Below are positions 1 through 7,385 of a DNA stretch of 24,475 nucleotides, one piece after another. Under the pieces are notes generated by a model. The model was not told the origin of the DNA. It was given only the letters and a program-made list of their open reading frames with translations, and ran no database searches. Each line of letters starts with the position of its first letter. Positions within the stretch are counted from its first letter, which is position 1. Source of the stretch: a virus; the IMG/VR virus record IMGVR_UViG_3300038450_000041, positions 1 to 24,475 of that record, one strand, 5' to 3'. Both the position numbers and the translations under genes were made by a program.

Positions 1-791
1 CATGTATCGATTGTCCACACGCCTCCCGAAAGATTAAACCCTGAATTGCCGGGTATTGTAAGATATGCGGTCGCTCCGTCAAATTTACCCGAGCCACCGC
101 CGAACTCGAAGTTTAATGCGTCAAAGGTCATATTGACGTTTGTAACGGTGTTTGGACTTGACGATGAATCGGTAACATCGCTATCAAGGTGCAGAATGAG
201 CTTGGTGTGTGTATCTATCCCGGTCCCAGGGGCGGGAACTAAAATGGCTGAATTTTCCGCATCGGACATGGTGTTTTGAAGAACGTCTGTAAAGTCGTAT
301 TTGAAAGAACCCGCAGGGTCATAGTTTACAAAGGCCCCCACAACCATCTCATCCCCGCCCCAAATGAGAGATTCGGCGCTGTTGCAGTAGACACATGCTC
401 CGTCTGGACCGGATGCAAAAAATCCCCTTCCCACTCCTGCTGCGTCCGTATGAAGGGCGTTTGCATTGAAATCCCCAGCGTTTGGTATCGCTGTGTCGTT
501 CGTGTAAACCTTGGAGTTGGCGTCGCTTGCGTCATAAGCCTGGGTCAGCAGGTGGGATTCTACCGGCTGCGTTTTCACGAAATGGTATGCCGATCTTATG
601 TGAGGATTAGCAAGAACATCAGGGTTTATCTTCGTCATCCCCCGGATTCCCTGGGGGTGCGTATCGGTATAGCGCATGTTCTGGAGCGTGGTGAAGTTGG
701 TCCCCACCATCACACCATCATCTGAAGTGACAAGTTTCCCGTTAAGGGGGATGTCTTTTTTGATTAGCTGGTCGCCACTCTGTTGCGCCAT
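1..791 (-). CDS. Partial virion/tail protein with LamG-like domain (3' end off window)
   Basis: 263 codons are visible and the frame is open to base 1, so the gene continues beyond the left edge. The ATG at 791-789 has an AAAGGA ribosome site that overlaps the stop region of the upstream gene, 9 bases away. The N-terminal ~190 residues resemble phage particle proteins of unknown role. From about residue 195 the sequence looks like a concanavalin A/LamG beta-sandwich: the strands KLILHLDSD, SGKFDGATAYLTI and GVWTIDT occur in the order usual for LamG-type domains on phage tail and surface proteins. Such domains bind carbohydrate or proteins, so host-surface binding is a reasonable inference. 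It lies at the distal end of the structural operon, as expected for a tail or appendage gene. The family call rests on motif spacing only. Confidence 0.8.
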   Translation of the reverse strand, partial: MAQQSGDQLIKKDIPLNGKLVTSDDGVMVGTNFTTLQNMRYTDTHPQGIRGMTKINPDVLANPHIRSAYHFVKTQPVESHLLTQAYDASDANSKVYTNDTAIPNAGDFNANALHTDAAGVGRGFFASGPDGACVYCNSAESLIWGGDEMVVGAFVNYDPAGSFKYDFTDVLQNTMSDAENSAILVPAPGTGIDTHTKLILHLDSDVTDSSSSPNTVTNVNMTFDALNFEFGGGSGKFDGATAYLTIPGNSGFNLSGGVWTIDT

Positions 792-800
792 GATGTTCCT

Positions 801-1805
801 TTAGAGGTTGAGGCGGTAGCCTTGGACATTCAGGCCTACAGTCCCCGTGCCTGTTCCTATTTTCCCGTAGTAAACTGTCGCAGCACTTAGAATAGGCATT
901 GTGAACTGCGGCCCCGCGAGCCCTGCCAGTGCAGTGGCAGCATTTATAAACATAAAAGAAGTGAATATTCCCAAGGTATTAGTATTACCAACTTCTAAAC
1001 CCACATTTACGTTATTGCCATGGCCGAGTAGCATAATATTCATAATGACATGGGTAATATAAGGATTGGGGGGGAACTGCCCCGTAAAGTCCAATGTTTG
1101 TGGCCATGTCCCCGTAAGAGAATCAAATAGACTCAACGCTTCCATAAAATAAAGATCGTAATTATTTTGGATAAATGGGACGAAGTAAGCATTTATCCAA
1201 GGAGTTGCGCCTATCCATCTATAATATGTATAACCCAATGGCAATTCAGGAGAGGTCGCAGACAGAGACATCAGGCATGAAGCCGTCTGCATGACAGGAT
1301 CATAAATTTCAAAAATGTAGTATATGCTCGATCCCTGCGGACCTGTGCCCGCAGGAGAACCGATATCCAATCCTCCAACTCCGTTAATTGCACTGTTGAG
1401 CGTTTGGCCCGATATGGGAGCAGAAAGCGTGATAGTCGTCCCATCGTTGGGGTTTTGCAGAACCATCCCTGCGCCAAACGAAATACTGATTGTTGTCGGA
1501 GCATTATCCCCCAAAGGAGTTTGAAGTGACAAATTTGAAAACCCAAGCCCTTGTGTGCTCTGAGTCGCCAGCGCCCCCTGATCGTCAACCACCTGCGCGG
1601 GATTGCCTGTAACCGTAGGCGCTGTTATCCCCGCCGTGGCGTAAGGAGCTACTATCTTTCTCCTGGAAGGCACATTGGAGGATAGTTGCGGGAGCCTGAT
1701 TGCTCTTCTTTGCGGTGAATAAGTCGGCCTCATCTCTTCACCTTTCACCGAACCGGCAAAACCAAATAAAAGAATAATCCACAAAAACCATGCAACGACT
1801 CTCAT
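801..1805 (-). CDS. Virion-associated protein with N-terminal signal-like segment, 334 aa
   Basis: The N-terminus (residues 1-22) is a typical Sec signal: Arg at position 2, a hydrophobic core WFLWIILLFGFAG and a small-residue exit at VKG before EE. The rest looks like a phage structural protein. Residues ~155-195 (YYIFEIYDP then LPLGYTYYRWIGA) match a domain often found in phage tail-fibre or receptor-binding proteins. The first ATG has GGGGAG upstream. A second ATG at residue 26 (codon 1730-1728) has its own AGGTGAAGAG site just upstream and would give a product without the signal. The gene starts 3 bases after the adaptor stop. A signal peptide is unusual on a tail protein, so either the short form is the virion protein or this is a genuinely exported protein. 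Confidence 0.8.
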   Translation of the reverse strand: MRVVAWFLWIILLFGFAGSVKGEEMRPTYSPQRRAIRLPQLSSNVPSRRKIVAPYATAGITAPTVTGNPAQVVDDQGALATQSTQGLGFSNLSLQTPLGDNAPTTISISFGAGMVLQNPNDGTTITLSAPISGQTLNSAINGVGGLDIGSPAGTGPQGSSIYYIFEIYDPVMQTASCLMSLSATSPELPLGYTYYRWIGATPWINAYFVPFIQNNYDLYFMEALSLFDSLTGTWPQTLDFTGQFPPNPYITHVIMNIMLLGHGNNVNVGLEVGNTNTLGIFTSFMFINAATALAGLAGPQFTMPILSAATVYYGKIGTGTGTVGLNVQGYRLNL

Positions 1806-1808
1806 TTC

Positions 1809-2726
1809 TCATCTTCTCCCCGCCTTCATATTTACTTTCATCCGGTTGTTCGTTCTGTACCGGGCAGAAATTCCGTATGAGTACCGCTTCACCTGATTAT
1901 CGAAATGGATGTAATATTTATCCCCCTCGTTCGGCTTGGAATCCCGGTATTTGTAAAGCCAGGCCGCATACATTATGACCGCAAGGCAGTACTCACGTTG
2001 GAAGCGATAGACTCCATAGTCCGAGAAAACAGGCGCGGGTCTTTGAACATAGGGCAGGCTGATCGTATATCCCGGCGTCGAGGGGGGCGGGTCAATAACG
2101 ATCATGCTTCGGCCCTGCGGAACGATCTCGTAAGCGTCCCCTGCGCTCCATTGGTTTACCGTCCCGGAGAAAAGGGCTGTCACAAGCTGGGTGCTGGATG
2201 TTTTGGAAAGAATGATTCCCAGTGAGCCGTCAGTAATGTCATGCACCGAATCCCCAGCGTCGAACGAAGAAAAATCAGCGGTTGAATCGGTAAGAACCGA
2301 CTGCCCCCCCGAGGCGACGCTTGTTCCCGAAGCCGTTCCGCTGACCGGCGCGGGAGGGTCTGGATCGTCAATAATTGTGAAGTTATAAGGATATTGGACG
2401 GAGTTTTGCTGGTTCCGATACAGAATTTCCGAGTAATCTTTATAGAAAAGATAATGGTTGTCGCTTACCCCGTCGTTTAGGGTCACGAAGTAGCGGTTGT
2501 CGTGTGTCTTTGCGAAAAGCTCAAGATAGTCGGCATTGAGCGTGTAACTCGGTATTCCAGTCTGAGTCGTTATTGCCTGAGTGTTTTTAAAGCACTCGGT
2601 ACGGGAAACGAACTCGACAGCCCCCTGCCACAAGTACATATAGCTGGTGAAACCATCCATCCAGCCGCTAGATGAGGACTCGTTTAGAATATCACGCAAC
2701 TGCCGGAGTAGCTGGTTCCCGTCCAT
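1809..2726 (-). CDS. Head-tail adaptor protein (SU10 adaptor-like), 305 aa
   Basis: The N-terminus (LLRQLRDILNES, then YMYLWQGAVEFVSRTE) is the helical opening typical of phage adaptor proteins that sit under the portal ring in SU10-like and related podoviruses. The segment around residues 130-200 is rich in Ser, Gly and Asp and probably forms a beta-rich insertion. The C-terminus is helical and basic (YGISARYRTNNRMKVNMK), including YAAWLYKYRDSKPNEGD. The start lies 35 bases inside the preceding gene, with GGAG 7 bases upstream, which indicates translational coupling. The position after capsid and before tail proteins fits a neck component. I am fairly confident of the class and less so of the exact family. 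Confidence 0.7.
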   Translation of the reverse strand: MDGNQLLRQLRDILNESSSSGWMDGFTSYMYLWQGAVEFVSRTECFKNTQAITTQTGIPSYTLNADYLELFAKTHDNRYFVTLNDGVSDNHYLFYKDYSEILYRNQQNSVQYPYNFTIIDDPDPPAPVSGTASGTSVASGGQSVLTDSTADFSSFDAGDSVHDITDGSLGIILSKTSSTQLVTALFSGTVNQWSAGDAYEIVPQGRSMIVIDPPPSTPGYTISLPYVQRPAPVFSDYGVYRFQREYCLAVIMYAAWLYKYRDSKPNEGDKYYIHFDNQVKRYSYGISARYRTNNRMKVNMKAGRR

Positions 2727-3369
2727 CCTGTAACTCCATCATCTCGCCAAAAGAGGGAGAATCTTCATCCCCGGTAAAGGGAGCGACTTTTCTTGTCCGG
2801 CATGTCATGCTTTTGGGCCGGAGCTTTTCGCAGTTGGTATTTTCGCCTAGGAGCTTATTGCAGATTTGCGTTGCGATTGTGGCATCATCCCTTGAAACCA
2901 TGCCGCCTTTGTAGCTCTTGAGGTTGAGCATTGAAGCAAGGCGCTTGTCGATTTTTACGCACGGGTTCATCTGGCGTTTTAGTTCTTCGTGGGCGCTTGC
3001 TTCACCTGTTTGCATGTCATCGTAGGTGAAAAGAGTTTCCTTGATCCCCGCTTCGAGGTTTGCGACTTCCCGAGTCAGGAAGTTCTTTTGAGGTCCGTTC
3101 AGCTTGGGCCGAGAGGCTTCAACTTCCTTGACTTTGGCCTCAAGCAGCCTTGTTTCCGCTGCATACTCAGGGCCGCTCGGCACTATTTCGTCATCGGCCG
3201 GCCGTCGCTTCCGTTGCTTCAATTCCTCTTTTTGAGCGGCAAGCTGCTGGTCGAAATACCATGCAGGGTAAGTCGATGTTAGAATCTCTTGCTTTTTCTC
3301 GAATTTCTTGTCCACATCGGTGAAAAACTGGATATCTTCTATTCCCGCTGATCTTGCGTCTTGAGCCAT
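2692..3369 (-). CDS. Conserved phage structural-operon protein, coiled-coil, 225 aa
   Basis: I do not recognise a named family. The protein is charged and mostly helical. Residues ~20-110 have heptad-like Leu/Lys/Glu spacing (LAAQKEELKQRKRRP, LLEAKVKEVEASRPK), suggesting a coiled coil. Residues ~145-165 (IDKRLASMLNLKSYKGGM) resemble a short helical domain, and three Cys residues lie in the C-terminal third (CNKLLGENTNCEKL, MTCRTRK). The start ATG at 3369 follows AAGGAT. Its last 35 bases overlap the adaptor gene. Its position between a beta-helix protein and the adaptor suggests a minor virion or assembly role, but no function is shown. Confidence 0.7.
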   Translation of the reverse strand: MAQDARSAGIEDIQFFTDVDKKFEKKQEILTSTYPAWYFDQQLAAQKEELKQRKRRPADDEIVPSGPEYAAETRLLEAKVKEVEASRPKLNGPQKNFLTREVANLEAGIKETLFTYDDMQTGEASAHEELKRQMNPCVKIDKRLASMLNLKSYKGGMVSRDDATIATQICNKLLGENTNCEKLRPKSMTCRTRKVAPFTGDEDSPSFGEMMELQDGREPATPAVA

Positions 3370-3392
3370 AAAAAATCCTTATTTGGAGGTTG

Positions 3393-3412
3393 GGGAGGAC
3401 CGAAGCCCTCCC
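3393..3412 (-). other. Intercistronic UUCG-tetraloop hairpin
   Basis: On the minus strand the RNA would form an 8-bp stem (one G-U) capped by UUCG, directly between the beta-helix gene and the 225-aa gene. There is no U-run directly after it, so it is not a standard terminator. It is more likely an mRNA-stability or processing hairpin. Confidence 0.6.
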
Positions 3413-3420
3413 TGTAAAAG

Positions 3421-4452
3421 TTAAGCGGCTGTCGCATACAATGTGCCGAACCCGGCGGAACTGGTCGGAGTCAGCACACCGCCTATAAGCACCATGCTTG
3501 TGTGGGCGTTGTCCCAACTTCCGGCGTTCGTGTAACAATTCGGATCTACAATTACTCTCCCGCTAGCCTGAGCGGCGGTAATCGACATGGCGCTGGTTTG
3601 GGCATGGGCCGCATTAACCGAAGTTGAAATGAAACCGCAACCTTCAAACCAGACGCAGCCAAATCCGATGGAGTTGGCGTCTACTGTTTTGATGAATGGA
3701 GTGTTGGTCGAGGAAGAAAGCCGCTGGATGAACTTGTCACGTCTGAAAGTGATGATTCCGGTTCCGGCTCCGATCAGCACGGTGCTGTTGGCCGCACTGC
3801 CCGAATCAATGGTGTAGGAACCCATCACGCAGTCTTCAACCAGCGTATCGGCGGCAGCGCTGAAATACGCAGCGTAGGCTCCCACGGCATCGTTGCCTGT
3901 GTTGACAGGCCATGCAATACCTACGTTGCGGAGAACATTGCGATCCCCCGAAACATAAACGCCGCCGGAAAGATATGTCTGGCCGTTTCCAACTACGAAA
4001 CTGACATTTTTAATCAGACAGTCGTTTGCGCTCAGAGAAAAAAGCGGAACCTGGCTTGTAAGCGCGGTCGTGGCTGTAGAAGCCCATCCTATTCTGGACC
4101 GTTGGCTGAAAGGGTTGCCATCGTTTACGCCGATAAGATGGACCCCGTCCTTCGCCCAGTTGAGAGTTGTCGATTGATAGTCCGTTGTGGAGCCTGCTGT
4201 ATTGCTCTCAGCATACATCAGAACCACATCGTTCTGATTCGCTACGGCTGCGGTTTGAGCATAAGGAAGGGTTTTGAGTGCCTGGTCCGGTCTTTGGCCG
4301 GTATTTGAATCCGAACCGCTGTAGGGTTTAACATGCCAGATATTGCCGGGTATAAATGGCAGTTCCGCCAAAATCGGCATGACCCTGGAACCGCGCACGT
4401 TTACCAATTTCACTTGCCCTTGATTGTTCGTATAGGCTATTGCACCGCCCAT
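3421..4452 (-). CDS. Right-handed beta-helix (pectin-lyase-like) virion protein, 343 aa
   Basis: Residues ~38-85 carry the hallmark of pectin-lyase-fold phage proteins: IWHVKPYSGSDSNTG, then a spaced ALKTLPYAQ and NDVVLMYAESNTAG. The remainder is a series of short beta-rungs with polar turns (FSLSANDCLIKNVSFVVGNG, NVLRNVGIAW, FEGCGFISTSV). Such proteins serve as fibres, spikes or capsid decorations. No catalytic residues can be assigned. It follows the homing endonuclease and tandem hairpins downstream of the capsid gene, so a decoration or head-fibre role is plausible. AGGAAAGG lies upstream of the ATG. Confidence 0.75.
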   Translation of the reverse strand: MGGAIAYTNNQGQVKLVNVRGSRVMPILAELPFIPGNIWHVKPYSGSDSNTGQRPDQALKTLPYAQTAAVANQNDVVLMYAESNTAGSTTDYQSTTLNWAKDGVHLIGVNDGNPFSQRSRIGWASTATTALTSQVPLFSLSANDCLIKNVSFVVGNGQTYLSGGVYVSGDRNVLRNVGIAWPVNTGNDAVGAYAAYFSAAADTLVEDCVMGSYTIDSGSAANSTVLIGAGTGIITFRRDKFIQRLSSSTNTPFIKTVDANSIGFGCVWFEGCGFISTSVNAAHAQTSAMSITAAQASGRVIVDPNCYTNAGSWDNAHTSMVLIGGVLTPTSSAGFGTLYATAA

Positions 4453-4469
4453 TTTGAATCCTTTCCTGC

Positions 4470-4500
4470 CAGTGATGGCTCACTGAGGGGCCGAAGCCCC
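4470..4500 (-). other. Tandem hairpins between HNH gene and beta-helix gene
   Basis: Two stems lie side by side: CAGTGA/TCACTG with a 4-nt loop (4470-4485), and GGGGC/GCCCC with a loop that reads UUCG on the minus strand (4487-4500). No U-run follows. They separate the endonuclease message from the beta-helix cistron and may protect or process the mRNA. Confidence 0.6.
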
Positions 4501-4509
4501 CCAGCAGGG

Positions 4510-5115
4510 TTATGAGGTTAAGTAAAATTTGTTGTAATGTCCCTTTTTCATGCCAGCCGTGCATTCAGGGCAGTATTTCCGGCACTCTTCAGATTTCGGA
4601 TAAATCCTGCCGCATTTTTTGCACGGTTGGTCATAAAGCCCATAGTGAATCCGTTGTTTCCTGAGAAATGAACGACTAATGCCGAGTTTTGCGGCAGCCT
4701 CATCAAGGCCCTTGCTATCAGCAAGAGCCTTTTGGATAGACTCTTTGTCCACGATTTTGATTTTGTACTGTCCGAGATCGTGCGCTTTGGCGTGGCAAGA
4801 TCGACACAACAATTCTTGATATTCATGCTCGTTCTTGTCGCCAGTGGTGTGATGCCCTGTAATTTCAAAAGAGTCGCCGGTTTTGCCACACTTGCTGCAA
4901 ACAAGGCCATATTGCGCAACCAACCGTTCTTTTCCGTTCCCATGTCGGCTTTTCTCTTTATGTTTGAGGTTGGCTTCATGCTTCCTATCCTTGTTTATGT
5001 GCTTTGCTTCATGAACTTCTTGGCATTTCTTCCGACAAAACTTTTGATTGTTGCCAGTCGGATAAAACTTTTTCCTGCACTCTTCACAATACCTAGGCGC
5101 AATGTTTTTTCTCAT
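4510..5115 (-). CDS. HNH homing endonuclease with zinc ribbons and HTH, 201 aa
   Basis: Domains in order: an N-terminal Cys4 zinc site (C10, C13, C27, C31); an HNH nuclease core with zinc Cys pairs C73-xx-C76 and C104-xx-C107, catalytic HH at 88-89 and CHAKAH ending at H112; a helix-turn-helix near residues 138-160 (AAAKLGISRSFLRK); and a last Cys cluster (CKKCG, CRKYCPEC). Nuclease plus HTH plus zinc fingers is the usual layout of free-standing phage homing endonucleases, which cut a cognate site near their insertion point. It sits between the capsid and beta-helix genes and breaks the structural operon. The start ATG has GGAGG 7 bases upstream, and that ribosome site lies in a strong inverted repeat (see 5117-5182), so translation is probably restricted. 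Confidence 0.92.
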   Translation of the reverse strand: MRKNIAPRYCEECRKKFYPTGNNQKFCRKKCQEVHEAKHINKDRKHEANLKHKEKSRHGNGKERLVAQYGLVCSKCGKTGDSFEITGHHTTGDKNEHEYQELLCRSCHAKAHDLGQYKIKIVDKESIQKALADSKGLDEAAAKLGISRSFLRKQRIHYGLYDQPCKKCGRIYPKSEECRKYCPECTAGMKKGHYNKFYLTS

Positions 5116-5116
5116 A

Positions 5117-5182
5117 GGACAACCTCCATTTTAAAATGTTGGGTTAATGGCAGTAACCTACACTATATTATGGAGATTGTCC
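5117..5182 (-). promoter_or_regulatory. Inverted repeat burying the ribosome site of the HNH gene
   Basis: The minus-strand RNA arm GGACAAUCUCCA (5182-5171) can pair with UGGAGGUUGUCC (5128-5117) over all 12 positions, with one U-G wobble; one further U-A pair extends it inward. The second arm contains the GGAGG ribosome site and ends one base before the ATG. Transcripts reading through from the capsid gene would contain both arms and hide the site. A transcript starting inside the loop would not. Confidence 0.75.
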
Positions 5183-5195
5183 ATTTTAAAATCCA

Positions 5196-6119
5196 TTACG
5201 ATACTTGACTCCCTAGTATAAAGCGCCAGTCCTTGAACCCGTAGGCGAACCTGAAATACATCGCCAGCTTCAAGGTGTAGGTCTCAAAATCCCAGGTGTT
5301 TTTCGGTTCGGGTTTAATCCGGTCCACCCAGAGATGATCTTCCTTCATCTGCGATTTCCAGGTGAGATACCAGTTGGAGGTCGAATAGTCGTCCAACCGG
5401 GGCAGAACGAGAAGATCATATCTTTGGTATTGGAAGTTCACGTTTCCTTCCGCCGTATCCAGGCTTTTCGGGGTCTTAACGATCTCATAGGCGGTCTCGT
5501 GAAGATTGTCGGGAACGATCAGCATTAAATCGTCTCCAACGTCGATTCGCTCTCCGAGGTCATCGCGGAAAAGCCTCATCTTGAGCCTGGCCGCTGCAAC
5601 CGCTGTTTTTGAAAGGGCCGCAGTGCTGAGGTTGTTAAAACCAACGGAAGTCGATGCGCCCGACTTGGTAAGATGCCCGGTCGAGCAAAGCGCCACGCCC
5701 TCTTCCGAGGTCATGTACTCGAAAGCCGCAGAGAAGGCGTAGACAAGGCTGTGCATTTCCGCCTTTATCTCGGTCCTTCTTGCCGCTCTCATGAGCCATG
5801 CTGCCCGGTTTGAAAGAACGCCGTACTGCTCGTCGTCCAGAAGTTTTCGCTGAAAGAGAAGGCCCCCCGAAAACTCTTTCGGCTCGATCTTCGTGTAGTA
5901 GCCGGAGAAGACGGGCAGGTAATTGATACGCCCGGTAAAAGCCGGAATGTCGGGAACGGTCCCGATTGAAAAGAAGTCCTCATACGCAGAGTCCGAAGAC
6001 ATCACCTTGAAAAGACGGTCTTTATAGCTGGGGATGTCCTTATATGTCTGCTGCTTCACGTTTTTGATATGCCCTTCCACGAGCTTGCGGAAGGATGCTG
6101 ATTCAATAATACTGGCCAT
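5196..6119 (-). CDS. Major capsid protein (Mu gpT-like, HK97 fold), 307 aa
   Basis: The length (307 aa) and sequence pattern fit the gpT-type major head subunit. There is a helical N-terminus (residues 1-45), then an E-loop-like region with FTGRINYLPV and TKIEPKEFSGGLLFQRKLLDDE. A central helical segment (WLMRAARRTEIKAEMHSLVYAF) follows, then the P-domain-type strand DDLMLIVPDNLHETAYEIV. The C-terminus ends in beta-strands (NTWDFETYTLKLAMYFRFAYG). It lies after scaffold and decoration genes, the standard order. The ATG is preceded by AAAGGAGC. Confidence 0.85.
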   Translation of the reverse strand: MASIIESASFRKLVEGHIKNVKQQTYKDIPSYKDRLFKVMSSDSAYEDFFSIGTVPDIPAFTGRINYLPVFSGYYTKIEPKEFSGGLLFQRKLLDDEQYGVLSNRAAWLMRAARRTEIKAEMHSLVYAFSAAFEYMTSEEGVALCSTGHLTKSGASTSVGFNNLSTAALSKTAVAAARLKMRLFRDDLGERIDVGDDLMLIVPDNLHETAYEIVKTPKSLDTAEGNVNFQYQRYDLLVLPRLDDYSTSNWYLTWKSQMKEDHLWVDRIKPEPKNTWDFETYTLKLAMYFRFAYGFKDWRFILGSQVS

Positions 6120-6140
6120 GACTTAGCTCCTTTCCGCGCC

Positions 6141-6974
6141 TTAAACCAGCAAGGGCAGGAAGTTGTAGAGGTTAAACCGGAAATCGACATATTCTCTTCC
6201 GGCTTCCTCAAGATTGAGGCGCACTATATCTGCCGCTACTCCTGTGGTGCCCGATGTCCCTGCCGTGGCGCCGTCAACCCACATTCCCTGAGCATCCGGC
6301 ACAAGGCAGCAGGTTCCGAAGGACTTGATGTTCGCATGGACAAACGTATCGCCAATCGTTACTGCATACGGAAAAGGCGATGTAAAGGTTAGGGCGGTCG
6401 TGCTTCCCGCTTCCGTTACGCGGTAGATGCCCCGGTTAAGTCCCGAACGGCAGTAGGCGGTTGTAAGATCGGCTATGCTGGTAAAGCCGATGGTGGCCGC
6501 AGTGGTATACCCCATGCCCGTTGAACCGTTTGTCGTAAGAGAGGAAACTGTTGCTACGGTTGGGGCGGTCCCTACTGTCGTGAAGTAAATATTCGACCGT
6601 AACACCGTCCACGGGAAAATCCGCTCCACATAGACATAAGCCTGCTGGTCCATCCCCCAGCCGCCTTCAATACCCACCATCTCACGAGTGAAATTGGCGT
6701 TTGAAGTGATAACTGAGGTGATGTACTGGGCGTTGTAAGTGGAGGAATATTGTTCGTATCGGTTGCTGGTCCCGATCACAAGGCCCCACGGTATAGCGGT
6801 CGCAGGCCATGTGGTCTTGCCGGTGGTGTTCCAAGCGCCGGACCCGTAAGTATACGGGATAACACCATCCGTACTCATTGTGACAAGTGAGCCTTCATAG
6901 ATGGTGATGCCGGAACTTGTGCAAACAGGGACCCAGCATCTCTGCGCTGGTTCGCCTTGGTTTAAAATCTGCAT
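6141..6974 (-). CDS. Capsid-associated structural/decoration protein, 277 aa
   Basis: This is a Thr/Ser/Gly-rich beta protein with little charge and no signal peptide or nuclease motif. It lies directly upstream of the capsid gene in the transcript, where phages often encode a head-decoration protein. Segments such as WGLVIGTSNRYEQYSSTY and DTFVHANIKSFGTCCLVPD are typical of beta-barrel virion proteins but do not identify a family. The C-terminus EYVDFRFNLYNFLPLLV is strongly hydrophobic/aromatic and may form an assembly contact. The structural role is inferred from context. Confidence 0.7.
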   Translation of the reverse strand: MQILNQGEPAQRCWVPVCTSSGITIYEGSLVTMSTDGVIPYTYGSGAWNTTGKTTWPATAIPWGLVIGTSNRYEQYSSTYNAQYITSVITSNANFTREMVGIEGGWGMDQQAYVYVERIFPWTVLRSNIYFTTVGTAPTVATVSSLTTNGSTGMGYTTAATIGFTSIADLTTAYCRSGLNRGIYRVTEAGSTTALTFTSPFPYAVTIGDTFVHANIKSFGTCCLVPDAQGMWVDGATAGTSGTTGVAADIVRLNLEEAGREYVDFRFNLYNFLPLLV

Positions 6975-6986
6975 AAATGTTTCTCC

Positions 6987-7382
6987 TTAGCGGTAGTCGC
7001 CTCGGTAATTGACCGAACCGCAAAATGGACAGCCCCGGTCAACTATGGGCGAATAATTCAAAAGAATCGGTAGAGGGTTCCCTTCTCCGTCCACCCGGAC
7101 CAATACGGTATGAGACTGGCCCCTTAGAATTTTGGGAACGGCAGCCTGGCCGTAGTCGATCCAGTTGTGGTCAGGAAGGGTAAACTGTGCAAATTCGCTG
7201 TCAGTTCCAGCCCGATCTTCGGGTCCGCCAAGTTGGTCTCTTTCCGAGTCGCAGATGAAGTTGCAGTTCCAGCATCGGAAGTACCGGCCTTCTTCTTCCC
7301 ACCTTGCGGGTTTTAGAGGCCTAGTCCTTGCGTCATGCCGGACTATCGTTCTGCTTGGATGTCTGCGTGTAAACTCTCGCAA
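6987..7382 (-). CDS. Zinc-ribbon protein of the head module, 131 aa (TTG start)
   Basis: Cys pairs at both ends (C37-xx-C40 with C44 near the front, C118-xx-C121 in GCPFCGSVN at the back) could fold together into a zinc ribbon. The N-terminal ~30 residues are very basic (TRRHPSRTIVRHDARTRPLKPAR). The start is TTG at 7382, with AAGGGA upstream overlapping the end of the scaffold gene, 3 bases away, indicating coupling. It sits between scaffold and decoration protein, which suggests a role in capsid assembly or DNA contact. I do not recognise a named family. Confidence 0.7.
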   Translation of the reverse strand: MREFTRRHPSRTIVRHDARTRPLKPARWEEEGRYFRCWNCNFICDSERDQLGGPEDRAGTDSEFAQFTLPDHNWIDYGQAAVPKILRGQSHTVLVRVDGEGNPLPILLNYSPIVDRGCPFCGSVNYRGDYR

Positions 7383-7385
7383 CTC

